Shown piece after piece: positions 10,946 to 22,501 of a stretch of DNA of 64,000 bases; within the stretch, counting starts at the first letter, position 1; every line of letters starts with the position of its first letter. Below the pieces are notes generated by a model. The model did no database searches and was not told the DNA's origin. It worked only from the letters and a program-made list of their open reading frames with translations. The translations under genes were made by a program, and so were the position numbers. Source of the stretch: Cymbomonas tetramitiformis (Eukaryota; Chlorophyta; Pyramimonadophyceae; Pyramimonadales; Pyramimonadaceae); NCBI GenBank assembly GCA_001247695.2, contig LGRX02035013.1, forward strand, positions 1 through 64,000. Reading direction: 5' to 3'.

Positions 10946-11451
10946 ATGGCCACTCAAAACATGGACGTGCGCTACTCGGAGACCAACAAGCAAGCATCAC
11001 CTTTCCAAAAAGAAAAAAATGTGGATAATAAGACAAAAAAAATCAGCACGAGCAATAGAAGAAAAGGGAAAGAAAACTCTAGAAGCCTGATGGCCAGTGG
11101 CCCAAGCTTGAAAGACTGGGCCGTCGAGTATGAGATAAATGAGAACTCGTGCACGAAGTCACAAGCTGTGGTAAGTACTTATTTACCCTTTGTTGTTTTT
11201 TGCGCACAAGTTCTTTTCAACTGCTACTCACTGTGGCACTATCGCATGTGCAGACAGAGGTGCCAAACACCTTGAGCAAGGAGTATTCAAGAATTTTTAC
11301 CCAAGTTAAAAGATGGAATATGACACAGTCGCGTGTGAAGCTTGCGCAACCAATCAAGTGGCCTGCAACTTTGACAAAAATACTCCAACACCAAAACGCT
11401 ATAAGAGTGGGAAGTATAGATGAGAAAGAAGAAGAGTATAATAGCCAGTGA
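10946..11451 (+). CDS. Small two-exon hypothetical protein
   Basis: Exon 1 runs from the ATG at 10946 to 11170 and ends before a consensus GTAAGT donor. Exon 2 starts at 11254 after GTGCAG and ends at TGA 11449-11451. The 83-bp intron falls between codons and the frame continues. The protein is about 140 aa, hydrophilic and rich in Lys, Ser, Asn and Glu, with a basic stretch (residues about 28-50) that could be a nuclear localisation signal. The C-terminus is acidic. No domain is recognised. An in-frame ATG at 10859 would add 29 residues, but that stretch borders the pentanucleotide array, so I prefer 10946. It could be a host gene or the accessory ORF of a mobile element. Confidence 0.5.
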
Positions 11452-11664
11452 TACCATCTTAGTGGAGACCGTGTGAACATATGCAAATGAAGTAGCTTGT
11501 GTACTCAAAGGTGTATCTATTTTTGTGGATTTGTTGATTTTTTTTTTGAATTTGCCTCCTGCTTTCTAGCCTTGTGAAAGTCTACCTTTTTTTAATGTGC
11601 GGTTCATGGTACTTGCCTTGAATGCTTGAACCGCCGACCCTTGGACTTATCATGAGTGTCCCCC

Positions 11665-11850
11665 CATCGATCCAGGATCGTTCCAGTACTTGGAGCGTTC
11701 CAGGATCGTTCCCGTACCTGGAGCGTTCCAGGATCGTTCCCGTACATGGAGCGTTCCAGGATCGTTCCCGTACCTGGAGCGTTCCAGGATCGATCCCGTA
11801 AGAAACTTCCCTCCCGGGATCGATCCCGTTCCGGATCACGAAAAGAACGA
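11665..11850. repeat. 28-bp minisatellite, about five copies
   Basis: The unit GGAGCGTTCCAGGATCGTTC plus CCGTACCT is repeated, with the last copies diverging to GATCGATCCCG. The array directly precedes the retroelement at 11.88 kb. Confidence 0.85.
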
Positions 11851-11876
11851 TCCCGGATCGCCTCGCCATTTTCCAG

Positions 11877-12359
11877 ATGCTTCCTGAGGTGGTGGCCGTC
11901 ATTCGGCGCTCTAGCGCTGCCAAAAAGGCTGATGCTGGGGACAGACGCAAGGACTTTAAGAAGAAGGAGCCAGCTGCACCTGCTGGTGAAGAGGCACCCA
12001 AGAAGCCAACTCGTGAGGCCCACAACGCGGAGAGGGCCAAGAACTCCTACAACAATGTCCCACCTCCTGATGCCAAGAAGGACAAGCAGTGCAAGTATTG
12101 CTTCACCCAGATGTGGCACTCTCCTGATCGCTGCTTCACGGGGAGCAGAGACGTGTATGTGCCCCGAGACTTTCATAAGAAGCGCCTGCATTCGATACAT
12201 GAGCATGAGGTGAACAACGCCAAGATGCGTGAATACAACTTCAAGCACATGTTCCCCAAGCACGAGATGGGCATCACTACAGAGGAGTGGCTCAAGTTGC
12301 CAGAGGCCAAGCAGCAGAGGGCAGCTGCCAGCGCTGATAGAAGTGCAGTCCAGACTTAG
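11877..12359 (+). pseudogene. Gag-like ORF with zinc knuckle
   Basis: This 160-codon frame is rich in Lys, Ala and Pro and contains CKYCFTQMWHSPDRC, a C-x2-C-x5-H-x4-C variant of the retroviral-type zinc knuckle (canonical spacing is x2, x4, x4). Such knuckles bind the element's RNA during particle assembly. The frame ends at 12359, but acidic, protein-like sequence continues in the next frame (12340-12800). This suggests a one-base indel near 12340 and not a natural terminus. Confidence 0.65.
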
Positions 12360-12759
12360 TGCTGAGTTGTCGGCCATGCAGACAGCAGGGCAAGCTGGTG
12401 GGGGTGATGGTGCAGGGGCTCAGGCGCTTTCAGAGGACGAAGAGGAATATGATTTTAACTGCAATCAGCGGGAGGAATATGCTGCAGTAGAGGGCACCAG
12501 TTCTGCTGGTGAGGAGGAGGTCATGAATGACCAAGCGGTGGATGGGTCCATGCCGGAGGTGCAATCAAGGGCTGCAGTCGCACTACTGGGCAACACGCAG
12601 AAGATGCAGGGCTTCCCGGTCAAGACGCCCGAGGAGTTTGACAAGGACGCCCAAGTGCCCAGAGCTGTCGCTCCCTGCAAACTTGATGAGCAGGAAGATG
12701 CACCTGATGGCATCGCTTCTACGGAGTTGCAAGCAGACGTACACGCAGATCGCAGCAAC

Positions 12760-13543
12760 AATGGTGGCCGAGGGTACGATACACCTGCCCAAGGACATTG
12801 ACGCTCTCCTCGCCCTCGAAAAGATTGAGGGCAGGGGCTCCTCGGAGCCAGTTGACCAAGCCGCTGCTGAGGTCAACGAGCACCAGGTCCATGACCCGCC
12901 AGAGACTGTCTTGCCAAAGGCAGGGGATGTGGCAACGCGGGGTGATGTGCAGGCAGATATTCAGGAATTGCCGCTGGATGAGATGCCAGATGGGGTAGTG
13001 GACCTCGTGACGGCCAGGTGGGCAGCCGCTGCTTGCGTAGACAACCGTGGCGCGGTGGACTTCAGTGAGCACGGGCACGTGCGCGCTGGCACCATCCAGA
13101 ACCGGGCTTATGAGGCCCTAAGGTTAAAGATGAAGGACCACCTCACCGAGGATCAGGCCTTGCAAATGGCGCAGGTACAGCCAATATGCAAGCTGTTGAA
13201 CGCCACTCTCTATGAGGGCCTCGCATTGGTGTCCTCTGGAGGGGAGTTGATGCTCTACAGAGCAATCCTCGTGGATACCGGCGCCAATTGCAACATCATC
13301 GCCATTGCAGTGGTGAGACGGTTGGGGCTCACTGTCTACGAGTCTGGCACTGGGGCCAGGGTCACCAGGTGTGACAACAGCCCCACCAAGTTTACTCACT
13401 ATTGCTATGTGGATGTGATACTGGCAGCAGGAACACCCCATATGACTCTTCATCGTCTCCACGCCTTCGTGACCTTTCGAGCCGGCCAACTCATGGGACC
13501 TCTTGGTGGGTACTGGACCGTTGAAAAACTCCCTCATGATTGA
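12760..13543 (+). pseudogene. Retropepsin-like aspartic protease ORF of the retroelement
   Basis: The open frame spans 12527-13543, but protein-like sequence in it begins only near 12760. The motif ILVDTGANCNII has the catalytic D-T-G-A of retropepsins, followed about 70 residues on by a hydrophobic segment. Such proteases cleave the element's polyprotein. The upstream part of the element lies in a different frame, so the reading frame has been broken. Function in this copy is unlikely. Confidence 0.65.
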
Positions 13544-14079
13544 CATCAAACTTGGGAGAGGTGTGGCCGTGTCTTATGCACCCTCTGTCGCTCCTGGGCA
13601 TGGATACCCAGGTGACTCTTCCCCTGGTGAATCTTACACCACCGAAGAGTTCTCACTGTGTCAAAAAGACGGACCCGATGGTCTGTCTGACGACGGAGAT
13701 CTTTGGTCCAGAGCTGGTATGTGGATGGCTCGAGCCACGCTCTTCCCAGGAGGAGGAGCGGAGAGTCGCTGCCTCAGGAGAGCGCCCAGAGTACACAGTC
13801 GAAGACATACTGGGACCTACGTCTCCACTGTCAGGTTCCCAGGAGGAGCCAGACCCCCTTGCGCCAGAGCCCAGCACTTCCTGAGGGGCTGCACCATCTC
13901 TCTCTCTCTCAACGGCGGAACACGACGTGGACATGTCCCATGGACAGGGACCGGGTGTCTGAGCCAGATGCCACCGTTGTCAATGGAAGAGCTGGCGCAG
14001 TCACAGCGTGCCCTCTCCAGCAGCAGTTTGGTTCCTTGGTTGGGTTGCAGGGTGAAGCCGTGGGACGATCCTTGTGACG

Positions 14080-14846
14080 TCAGCAGTTGTAGGTACACCT
14101 GGAAGAACCAGCGGCTGTACCGGGACAGGACTGACATCGCACGGCTGTGTCACATTATCCGCGCAGACCCGGATGAAGCACCTTCTCTAGACCATGTCCG
14201 TGTGGAGTTTGCCAGATGTGGTGAGCAAATGTGGGTGGTGGAGGCCCAGCTGAGATGGCCAGACTGGCTGGGAATCGACCAGAGGCTATCGCAGCACGTC
14301 ACAGAGGATGACAGCTGGGCGTTCATTGGTGACTACACTACTTACATACCACCCACGGGGAAAAGTGTCATCCGGCCCAAGAACACTGGGATGACAACAT
14401 GTCGCTCCAAGTTGAGAAGACTGCAGCAGGAGGTCGAGATGCTTCAGAGGTATCCCAGTGGTGAGGTGGCTGGCATCCTCATGTGGAATCGGAGTCAGCG
14501 TGTCTTCTGTGTGCAACCGGAAGCGGTGAAGCAGCATATTGATCTGATGGAGGCCACTCTGGAGCATGGTGGGGTCGACAACAGCCGGGAGCTGGTGGAG
14601 GAGCTTCAGTTTCCTCATTGGTACGAGAGTTCTGGCACGTGGAGGTACCAGATTCTCAGGTACCTACAGCGGGTTGACATGGATACTTTGAGGGAAGACC
14701 TGCACAAGTTCTGGCAGAGGTGTGGGCACTTGAAACCTCCTTTGGAGCCGGTCACGTTGGCGGCGAAAGGGCCGACCAAGTTCTACCCCGTGGATGATGG
14801 TGAAGGGGGTGGTGAAGTGTTCATTGACAACGCGTCTGCACATTAG
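14080..14846 (+). pseudogene. Unrecognised C-terminal region of the retroelement
   Basis: The frame 13503-14846 (447 codons) looks protein-like only from about 14080, with regular charged/hydrophobic alternation and several Trp residues. It carries no reverse transcriptase, RNase H or integrase motif. It follows the protease region in element order. It could be a lineage-specific extension of the polyprotein. Confidence 0.4.
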
Positions 14847-15362
14847 TACCTGCACCTGGAAGAAGGTAGAAGAATGCTCCGGTGCACCAGCACCATGGAA
14901 CTGGGGTACGACGCCATTCATGTTCCCGGCGAGCGCAGGCCACCACCACCACAACCTCGAGCAGCAGCAGCATCAATGGCCAGAGCTTATGGTGCTGGGG
15001 CTGGTCCATCCGGCGCTGGGCCTTCAGCGCGAGAGACACCGTCAGAACGTCGGGAGGCACCGACTCATGGCAAGCTGGCGAGGCGAGTGAGGTCGCCCAC
15101 TCCCGACGCAAGTTCGGAGTGCTCGGACTGGTCAACCATTGAGGCAGCTAGCAATCCAGCCAGCACCTCGTCGCAGACCTGGTTGAGCGGTGAGGATGTC
15201 GCGAAGCTGCAGCACGTGTCCTCTTTGACAGTATTCATGGTGAGATACGCTGACACACCAAGGGATATGGCGCACGAAGGGATGGCCCCGTTCTGTTTCA
15301 GCTGGGTAGGTGCTATGACCGTCGAGGGTTGTCGTGCCACAATGGCATCTCTGCCAGCATGA

Positions 15363-15653
15363 TGAGGCAATACAACAAGACCATCGCTTGCGCCCAGAAC
15401 GATTGGCACCTCCCTCTGGGGGGCCAGACGGAGGGCAAGTCGAAGAACCTGAAGGAGGCCATTGGGCTGGCCTACGAGGGCGTGGTAAGGTTCGATACAC
15501 GGGTCTATCGCTGCGTAGCTCTCCTCAAGGATAACGTGGAAAGTTATCTCAGAATATCAGAATTTCAAAAATTTCGTAGCTCTACGATCACTTGCTATGC
15601 TGGAGTATGCACTGATGTATTATGAACCTATGTGTAAGTTGAGGCCGTGCCAG

Positions 15654-15691
<38 letters not shown>

Positions 15692-16877
15692 GTGAGTATC
15701 ATTCGGGACTATCAGTATTTGTCCCATCGTATGCACGCGTTTGCGACATGGTAATTTAAACTTTTAATCGTTACCGCTCAGAAAAGCTACTAGCTTCAAT
15801 AAATACAGCAGAGCCGCGCGATTGGCATCTCAGAAGAATCTCGAGCGTAATACCGTATTAATTTATAGCGACCTTGTAAATTTTATACTAGAGTAGTTAG
15901 TTTTGAGGAGACCGATCGATCTATCGGAACTTCGGGAGGGGTTTTCACATAACTCGATGTACACGTGGCAAAGCCTATGTTACTTAGGGATGTCGTACAT
16001 TTCCCACGTGTATGTATGGATGTATAGACAACCCTCCCGATAGGTCGATGCACCTTCTAATTTAATTACACTCTGGCTTACTATAAAGCGACTGGCATGC
16101 ACCAAGCAACAGAGGCATCCGATATCACATGGACCGCGACTTACATGTACACCGGGCGATACCACCTTCTAAAAAAATAGTACTCCAGCACCCCACACTC
16201 AGATTTCTAATAATAGCATGCCGTTGAACTAACTAAATAAGGATTCACTGGCATACTGTAATCCTGCGGTTGTCTGTACTTTTTATTTCTTTCAGTGCAA
16301 TATATGCCGTAGAGATTAATGATGCCGACGCGTTTATATATTGACGACTCCGAGAATAAAATCATTGGTATGTGGAGACAAACGGTGTATGCCGTTCAGT
16401 GTGTGACGTAGGTGGCATGTTGCCATCCATCGACGTCGGTTTATAGTGTAGATGTGGAAACCCTAAAACCCTAAATTCCGTTAGAGATACTGAAGAAGGA
16501 CTTGCACATGTACGAGATTTCTCATATAATTATCATATCAGTATCAAGAAGTAATCGAATTCGATATTCGGCGGGGATACGGACTTGTATGTTGGCGATG
16601 CTGTAAAGATAAATATGAATTCTATAAGTAAATGCAAATCGAGCCTACTGATCCATAAACAATCTAATAAATAAATATATAAATAATCACGCATCTCGCA
16701 TGCTAAATGTGCAGAAAACAACCGGCCAAACGACTAGATAACCTTTTTACCCTCCAAGTCCGTTGTTTCAAAAGCACATTTATTTTCACTAATTAAAAGC
16801 ATAAATGTAGATACTGTATCATCCTCTATGGTCGCAATAAGCATATCAATCGTCCTATGTCGACCATGGATTATGAA
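15363..16877. other. AT-rich spacer with microsatellite, inverted repeat and telomere-like motif
   Basis: A TA/TG microsatellite lies at 15653-15692. An imperfect inverted repeat spans about 15905-16055: CGATCTATCGG with CGGGAGGGG on the left, and CCCTCCCGATAGGTCG on the right, with a nested CACGTG-centred pair. A short telomere-like tract, two ACCCTAAA units, lies near 16451-16470. No gene is seen. Confidence 0.5.
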
Positions 16878-19800
16878 CTATCTTCCTCTGTCGAGGATAA
16901 ATTTGGCAACTATTGAAATTATCGATACCAAAATGAGATACCCAATACCAACTCTTGCTTTGGATGTGACCTGTGCCGAATCATTGGACCTTTCGGACCT
17001 TTGCCGAGTCATAACTGCGTCCAGTTCAGCTCTGGTGGTCAAGGTATATGGATGACTTTCGCCCAACTTCATTCTTCGGCCCTCTAGCGCCTCCCAATAT
17101 GCCGCTTCTGCTTCCACATTCCGCCCCTGCCGGGATCGAAGTCGAGCCAAGGAATGAATGGATGTGAGCACATCTGGATGGTGCTTGCTGAACAACTTCT
17201 TCCTCCCTGCAAGTGATTCCAGCACCAGGGTTTCTGCTGCTTCAAGCGCCCCCACATCCATTAACATGAGCGAGAGTTCATTTGTTGACGCGAGGGTGTC
17301 AGGATGGTCTTCACCCAGCAAGCTCTGTCTGCCCATCAATGCCTGACGGCACAACGCCTCTGCCTCATCTGCCTTGCCTTGTCTCTTCCGCAGGATCGCG
17401 AGATCGTGGATAGATGCCAGGGTATCCACATGCGCTGTCCCGAACTCCGAACGCCGCCCCTCAAGCGCCTCCAGAATCAACAGCTCTGCCCTCTGTAGGT
17501 GGCCTTGCTCACACAACAACACAGCGTAGTTGTGCATCGATTGAAGAGCCAGTGGATGATTTCCTCCCAACACTTCCTTCCGCCCCTCCATGGCTTCCAG
17601 AAAGAGCTCTCCTGCCTCACTTAGCCGTCCTTGCCGCAAGAATAGTTCGGCTAAGTGGTTGAGGGACCTGGTAGGTTAGCCACATAAGCCCCCGACCCTT
17701 TCAGCATCCACCCCCTCCGCCTAAACAGGCAAGCTGCCAAATGCGAGGTGTGGTTATTCTGGATACTCCTGCAGGATCGATTCATGAACGCTATTACATT
17801 AACGCTAGCAACTTCCAACGCATTGTGTCCGCCGCCACCTCATCGCTGATGAAGCTGGTCTGGTATTCTGGCATTCGAGTGCTGGTTGTGAGATCTGTAC
17901 CGGTGTCCTGCTAGTTCGGTACTTGTGCAGAGGTCTTTGTCGGTGTCCTCGTGAGTTGGGATCAGTGACTAGAGTCACCCAGTGTCCTAAAAGTGTGCCG
18001 AAGGCGTTGAGAGCTGTATTGGCGTATTGGCGTGTGAGAACAGTGTGTAGGTGACTGCAGCTCAATACTGACTGTGTGAGCTGTGATGACGTGATGGCGG
18101 GTCACTGCTAGCAGTCAGCGTTGTGCTGCTACAATCGTGAATTCATGCGGGTGGCGAGACCTCTGTCGGCGTGCTGGCGGGTTGGTGCTGGCAATGGGAG
18201 CTGTATTAGCCACAAGTGGGTTGGCACTGGTGCAATAGCTGCGTCCACTTGCTGGTGTGTCAGTGCTGGCCTTGAGATGAGTTCCTGTTTCCTGGCAGGT
18301 CGGTGCTGGCAGGAGAAAAGGTGCCACGGTTTTCAGTTGATTGACATACTGCAGGTATGTTTGGGGCGTCCGCCGACTACCAACCAACCACAGTCAGATA
18401 CAAGCATTTGTGAAGACAAGTGTGGCTAGAACGGGCTGGCGGACCGCAACGTGCTCGGATGCCTATCACCCAGCTTGGCACGCCTCCCCTCGAGGGCAGC
18501 ATAGTACAGCAACTCGGCCTGCTCGAAGTCACCCTGATCCTTGAGCAAATTCGACAAAGTGCTGAGGGTTGACAGAGTATCCGGATGTTCATCTCCTAGG
18601 AGTGCACGCCTGCCCTCCAAGGTCTCTCTATACAGTTCCCGTGCTTCATCAAGCTTACCTGCATAATCTCATCCGCCACACAAAACAACTTGACCCTGTC
18701 AAAGGGATGATACTGGCTGCTTATCTGGAGCGATTCAGGAGGGTGCTCTGCGCGTGCTCTGCCTACTGTGCACAAATTCTTATCCTCTATCAGGGTTCAG
18801 CGAAACACAGGAGCAGCCGCGGTGGCTGCTGTGCCTAGAAGCTACATTGTCTTCTACAGTGGTTGAATACAAAATAGAGTCCCTTCAACTTCAACTTTTG
18901 ACTGTGACATGACCCACAATAAGTTGCGTCTCACAGTACACGGTGCTTAGGCATGCGGAGGCCTGCTGAGGCTTGTACGCGCCTTGCTTCTTTAACAGAT
19001 GCGCCAGATCTTGTATGAATTTGATTGTGAGGATGTCCTCCCTCCCGTGCATCACAATCATTCCTGCGAGCGCCTGACGGTATAGAGGCTCAGCCTCGCT
19101 TAGCTTCCCCTGCTTCTTCAGCACGATTGCTAGCTGGTTTACACATTCCAGCATACCCTGGGCGTGATCACCGCCTCCAACAGCCGCCCCCTCGAGGTCT
19201 TCGTAAGCCTGCATCGCCTTGCGGCAGAGTGCTTCTGCCTCGTCCAGCTTGCTCTGCTCCTTCAGCAGATCGGCAAGCCTCAGCATCACTGCGAGCGTCC
19301 CAGGGTGAGCCTGCCCGTGCTGTGAACAAAGATGCTCCAACGCTGCACGGTACATGTCCACTGCCTTGGGGAAGTCGCCTTGCTGCTGATAAAGCTTGCC
19401 TAGCTCGAGCAGCGTTGTGCCCGAGGACAAGCGCCTCGACTTGCTGCGCTGCAGCTGCGTGGTTTGCAGGCCCCGCGCCTGCACCGTCAGCCATTGAGTC
19501 AGCACTGCGAGCACCTTGGTGTTCAGAGCAGTGATGCCGACTGAGCTCTCCACCACCTGCAAGATCTGCTCCCGATCTGCGGGGTTGTAAGCTTCTGCGC
19601 GCTCAAGATTCACCTGTGTGCCGCCCAACGCCACCTCGTCAGGGACGATATGTTCGCAGTGTCCTTCCCAGGCCATCCTTCCCAGCCAGCTCTGCATGGA
19701 CGCGCTGGTGTCGAGCCGACAAGTGCGCAAGCCTCACGGAGAAAAACATTTCTGTGTACCAATCTGAAACAGGCCCTTAAAAGGATTGCGAGGCATACCA

Positions 19801-21355
19801 CCAGCGGGTAGGGGCAGACCCACCTTGGACACCCACTGATTGAAGTCGAATTCTCCGGCCCGCAGGGCTTTCGCGAACGCCAGCTCTTCATCCGACGAAA
19901 GCCGCAGCTCCAGCTCAGCGCCCGTGTCCACCGTGGAAAAGATCTCGAAGAGGCACCAGGCGCGCGTCAGGGGTGTCGGGTTGTCAAAGGGCGCCAGCAC
20001 CACCAGGGTGCGCCCAATGTCGCGCACCGCCTCCCTGAAGGTGGTGCTCCACCAGCTGAAGGTGCGCTCGGCCACCACGTGCTGATTCACGCAGAAAACA
20101 TCAAGCCACACCCACACCTGGCGCGCATGCACATGCATGCCCCCTCCATCAGCACCACCATCTGGTAAGTCAATAACTGAAGCTTTAGATGCACACCAAC
20201 AACTGATACACGAGAGGGTGGTACCTCCACTTCATGGCCATCCGAAATCGCAAACACCAAGGTCAAGTAAGGTGATAAGCAGTTTCACAGAAACCAACTG
20301 ATGGTTTACACAAGGGAGGCTATCCATGACGCCTACGTCAGCATCACGGACGTCATCTACGAGTACCAGTATCTCTCAGCAACCGTGAATTACTGCCTTC
20401 CGTTGAACGGAAAGCCTGCACAATACGAGCTTTCGCTGCTTCGACTGAGGGCGAAAGAAACCCTAAGGACGAGCTTTCGCTGCTTCAACTGAGGGTACTA
20501 GAAACTGACAACTCAAAAGGTATGCGAGGTGGGCGAGAATTGCACCTCTTCTGGCTTCAACTCTGTCTTCTCCAGTGACAATACAACGTCCAGTAAATCG
20601 CAGAACGGGTATCGCCAAGCATGTGACACAAACACGGTCGCTTTAGCAACGGGTTCGCCGCGGCTCTTCAACAGCTCCGTGTAGCTGCTCAGGGTGGCCG
20701 CAGTTGCTGGGAGTAAGATGCCTCTGCACACCTGGCAGTCAACGATACAGTAACGGTTAGAGCAGTGGTGGTAGAGAACGATGTAAGTACACAGCTCGCT
20801 ATGGCGACATTGATGCGGATGAAACCCTCGACCTAAACTTGGCGGCAGGGAGTAGATATTCACCTCGTCGGTCGTGCGCCCCGTCAGCTGCCCCTCATGC
20901 TCGCGCAGGAACTGCTTTAGGCTGGATAAACTAACGCCCTCCAAGGGGAACTCGTTGGGGTTCCAAACAGGGCGTTTGGAAAAAGCTGGGTTCTCTTGGC
21001 CAGGCGGCCCACCCTTCGTTCCAACGCGCAATTTATTCCAATGATGTCGCGCTGCTTCGATCCCTCCAGAGCCAACCGAGCGCGTGCCCTCTTCCAGCAC
21101 TTCTGGCAGTGTGCGTGCTCGCCGCAGCTGCGGCGACGATATTGGCGCTTTCGGCGCGCTTTCAGCGATAGAATTACCTGCAGGCAATGAAGCAAGAGCC
21201 GCTAAGAATGCAGTTCTCGTCGCAAACTCGTGGACGCAAGGCGCGGAACAAGCGGGCCACTCCGAGGGCTGCCAGTGGCACATATCTGGCTTGGCAAACC
21301 GCAAAGCCGTTTTATGCCCGTTTTGCGAAACGTTCCTGGACACCAACAGGCGCAT
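16878..21355 (-). CDS. TIR-like domain + TPR array + C-terminal membrane segment protein
   Basis: I reconstruct five exons (minus strand): 21355-20546, 20117-19824, 19613-18983, 18658-18445 and 17667-16878. They join in frame to about 912 aa. The N-terminal part is poorly conserved and Cys/His-containing. Near residues 250-340 come FVSHAWRYPF, then VWLDVFCVNQH, then TLVVLAPFDN..RAWCLFEI. This order matches the core strands of a TIR fold. TPR units of the kinesin-light-chain/nephrocystin type follow (repeated EGRR..LGxxHPxTL). The protein ends with a hydrophobic segment, VGIGYLILVSIISIVAKFIL, four residues before the stop, so it may be tail-anchored. The third intron has a GC donor (GCGCGT) and the fourth a weak GTCCGC donor; TPR periodicity across both joins supports them. 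The ATG at 21355 is preferred, but an upstream exon is possible. The protein is probably an adaptor or signalling protein, with function unknown. Confidence 0.75.
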
Positions 21356-21429
21356 TTCAGCCGTAAAACTCTTGAGGTCGTTTTCAAGGGGAGACAAACT
21401 ACAACTCTATCAGTCTTCAGCAGCGCAGC

Positions 21430-22500
21430 TTATTCTATAATAGTATGAGATGCGCCAAAATTGGCACATTATGACTTGGCGGGGTATGCTGTGAGGCTAT
21501 ATGTGTTGTACTCAAATTAAAAGCACAGAAGAAGAGAATCAATTGAGCTGAGGAATACATAAGTGTTTAGCCTGTGGAACGCAGGGGAAACGAAGGTAGT
21601 GCAAGGTGAGGACTAACTAGGATAACTAGTCTCAATCTTGTTTTCCCGTTTCAGTTCTTCCACGTCCTCTGGACAACCAGACATGTCGAATATGTCGTAG
21701 CCTTATGTCTTGGATACGTATCGCTTTGAACATATCATAGATTGCATGCCGCTGCCAGTCAAGCGAGACAGAAACAATTGACGCTTTCAAGCCCACACAT
21801 GTTTATACCTATTGAAATTCCAGGCCTAGTTCCAGCAACCGCCCACGCGACGACAGCGACACCCCCCGCCCGCCCGACATCAAGCGAAGGTGAGGAAGAA
21901 GAAAAGAGGAAGCTCAAGTAGAAGAACGCGAACCGGCTGGTCTGGCCATACTGTACCCATGCCATCGCATGCGATGGCCCATGCCCGTCGCGTGTTTAAG
22001 GGTAGGGTGCAGTGAGGTTTCATTTTCGATGTTCTGTGACAAAAGCGAATAACTGCCGCGAATCAGAAATCGTTAAAAATTGTAATTAAAAAATATTCTA
22101 TTGAAATATTCAATATTGTGTCTCGTGTGGTCATCACTCCCCTCTTGCCACTACGACTACCTCGTTGTCGTATACCAATACCTCTACTGTACCCACTACG
22201 AATACCGTCGCGTGTATACGGCACGACGGTCACTTGCCGTTGCGTTGGCAAGTTGGTCACATCATATGATATCATCAATACGAATACAGTAGTGGATTGC
22301 ATGCAGAATACAACCTGTACGCAGTCGTGTCATTCAAACGGGAGCGATATACTATAACCTTTGGAAGTTTCCTCAAGGAACAACGGCTTCGCGATACTTT
22401 TTGGGGTTGTCCGCCTGCACAACGAACCACCGCTTTCCTGATCCACGACCAGATTGTCGCGAGACTTGTTAAACTGCCAGCCACTTCATAGAGTGAATCA
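21430..22500. other. Spacer, one very short ORF
   Basis: No convincing gene. A 40-codon frame (21799-21921, plus) starts at ATG and ends in a run of Glu and Lys (SSEGEEEEKRKLK). It could be a terminal exon, but nothing supports transcription. The rest is AT-rich with short palindromic TACC/GGTA motifs. Confidence 0.4.
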
Positions 22501-22501
22501 T

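Larger units (their letters stand above)
11877..15362 (+). mobile_element. Degenerate Gag-protease retroelement
   Basis: Coding traces run on the plus strand from 11877 to about 15362 but change frame at least three times (near 12340, 12760 and 13540). Recognisable parts, in order, are a basic Gag-like region with a zinc knuckle (12090-12134), an acidic linker (about 12360-12780), a retropepsin with DTGA (13274-13285), and a long unrecognised region (about 14080-14846). No reverse transcriptase or integrase is seen. The frame changes indicate decay, although one could be a programmed shift. The right boundary is arbitrary and I see no LTRs. Confidence 0.75.

Noticed and set aside
19734..20138. 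Separate gene for the 134-codon ORF beginning MHVHARQ
   Set aside because: The first residues are intronic. From VWVWLD on, it is exon 2 of the TIR-TPR gene, joined in phase on both sides.
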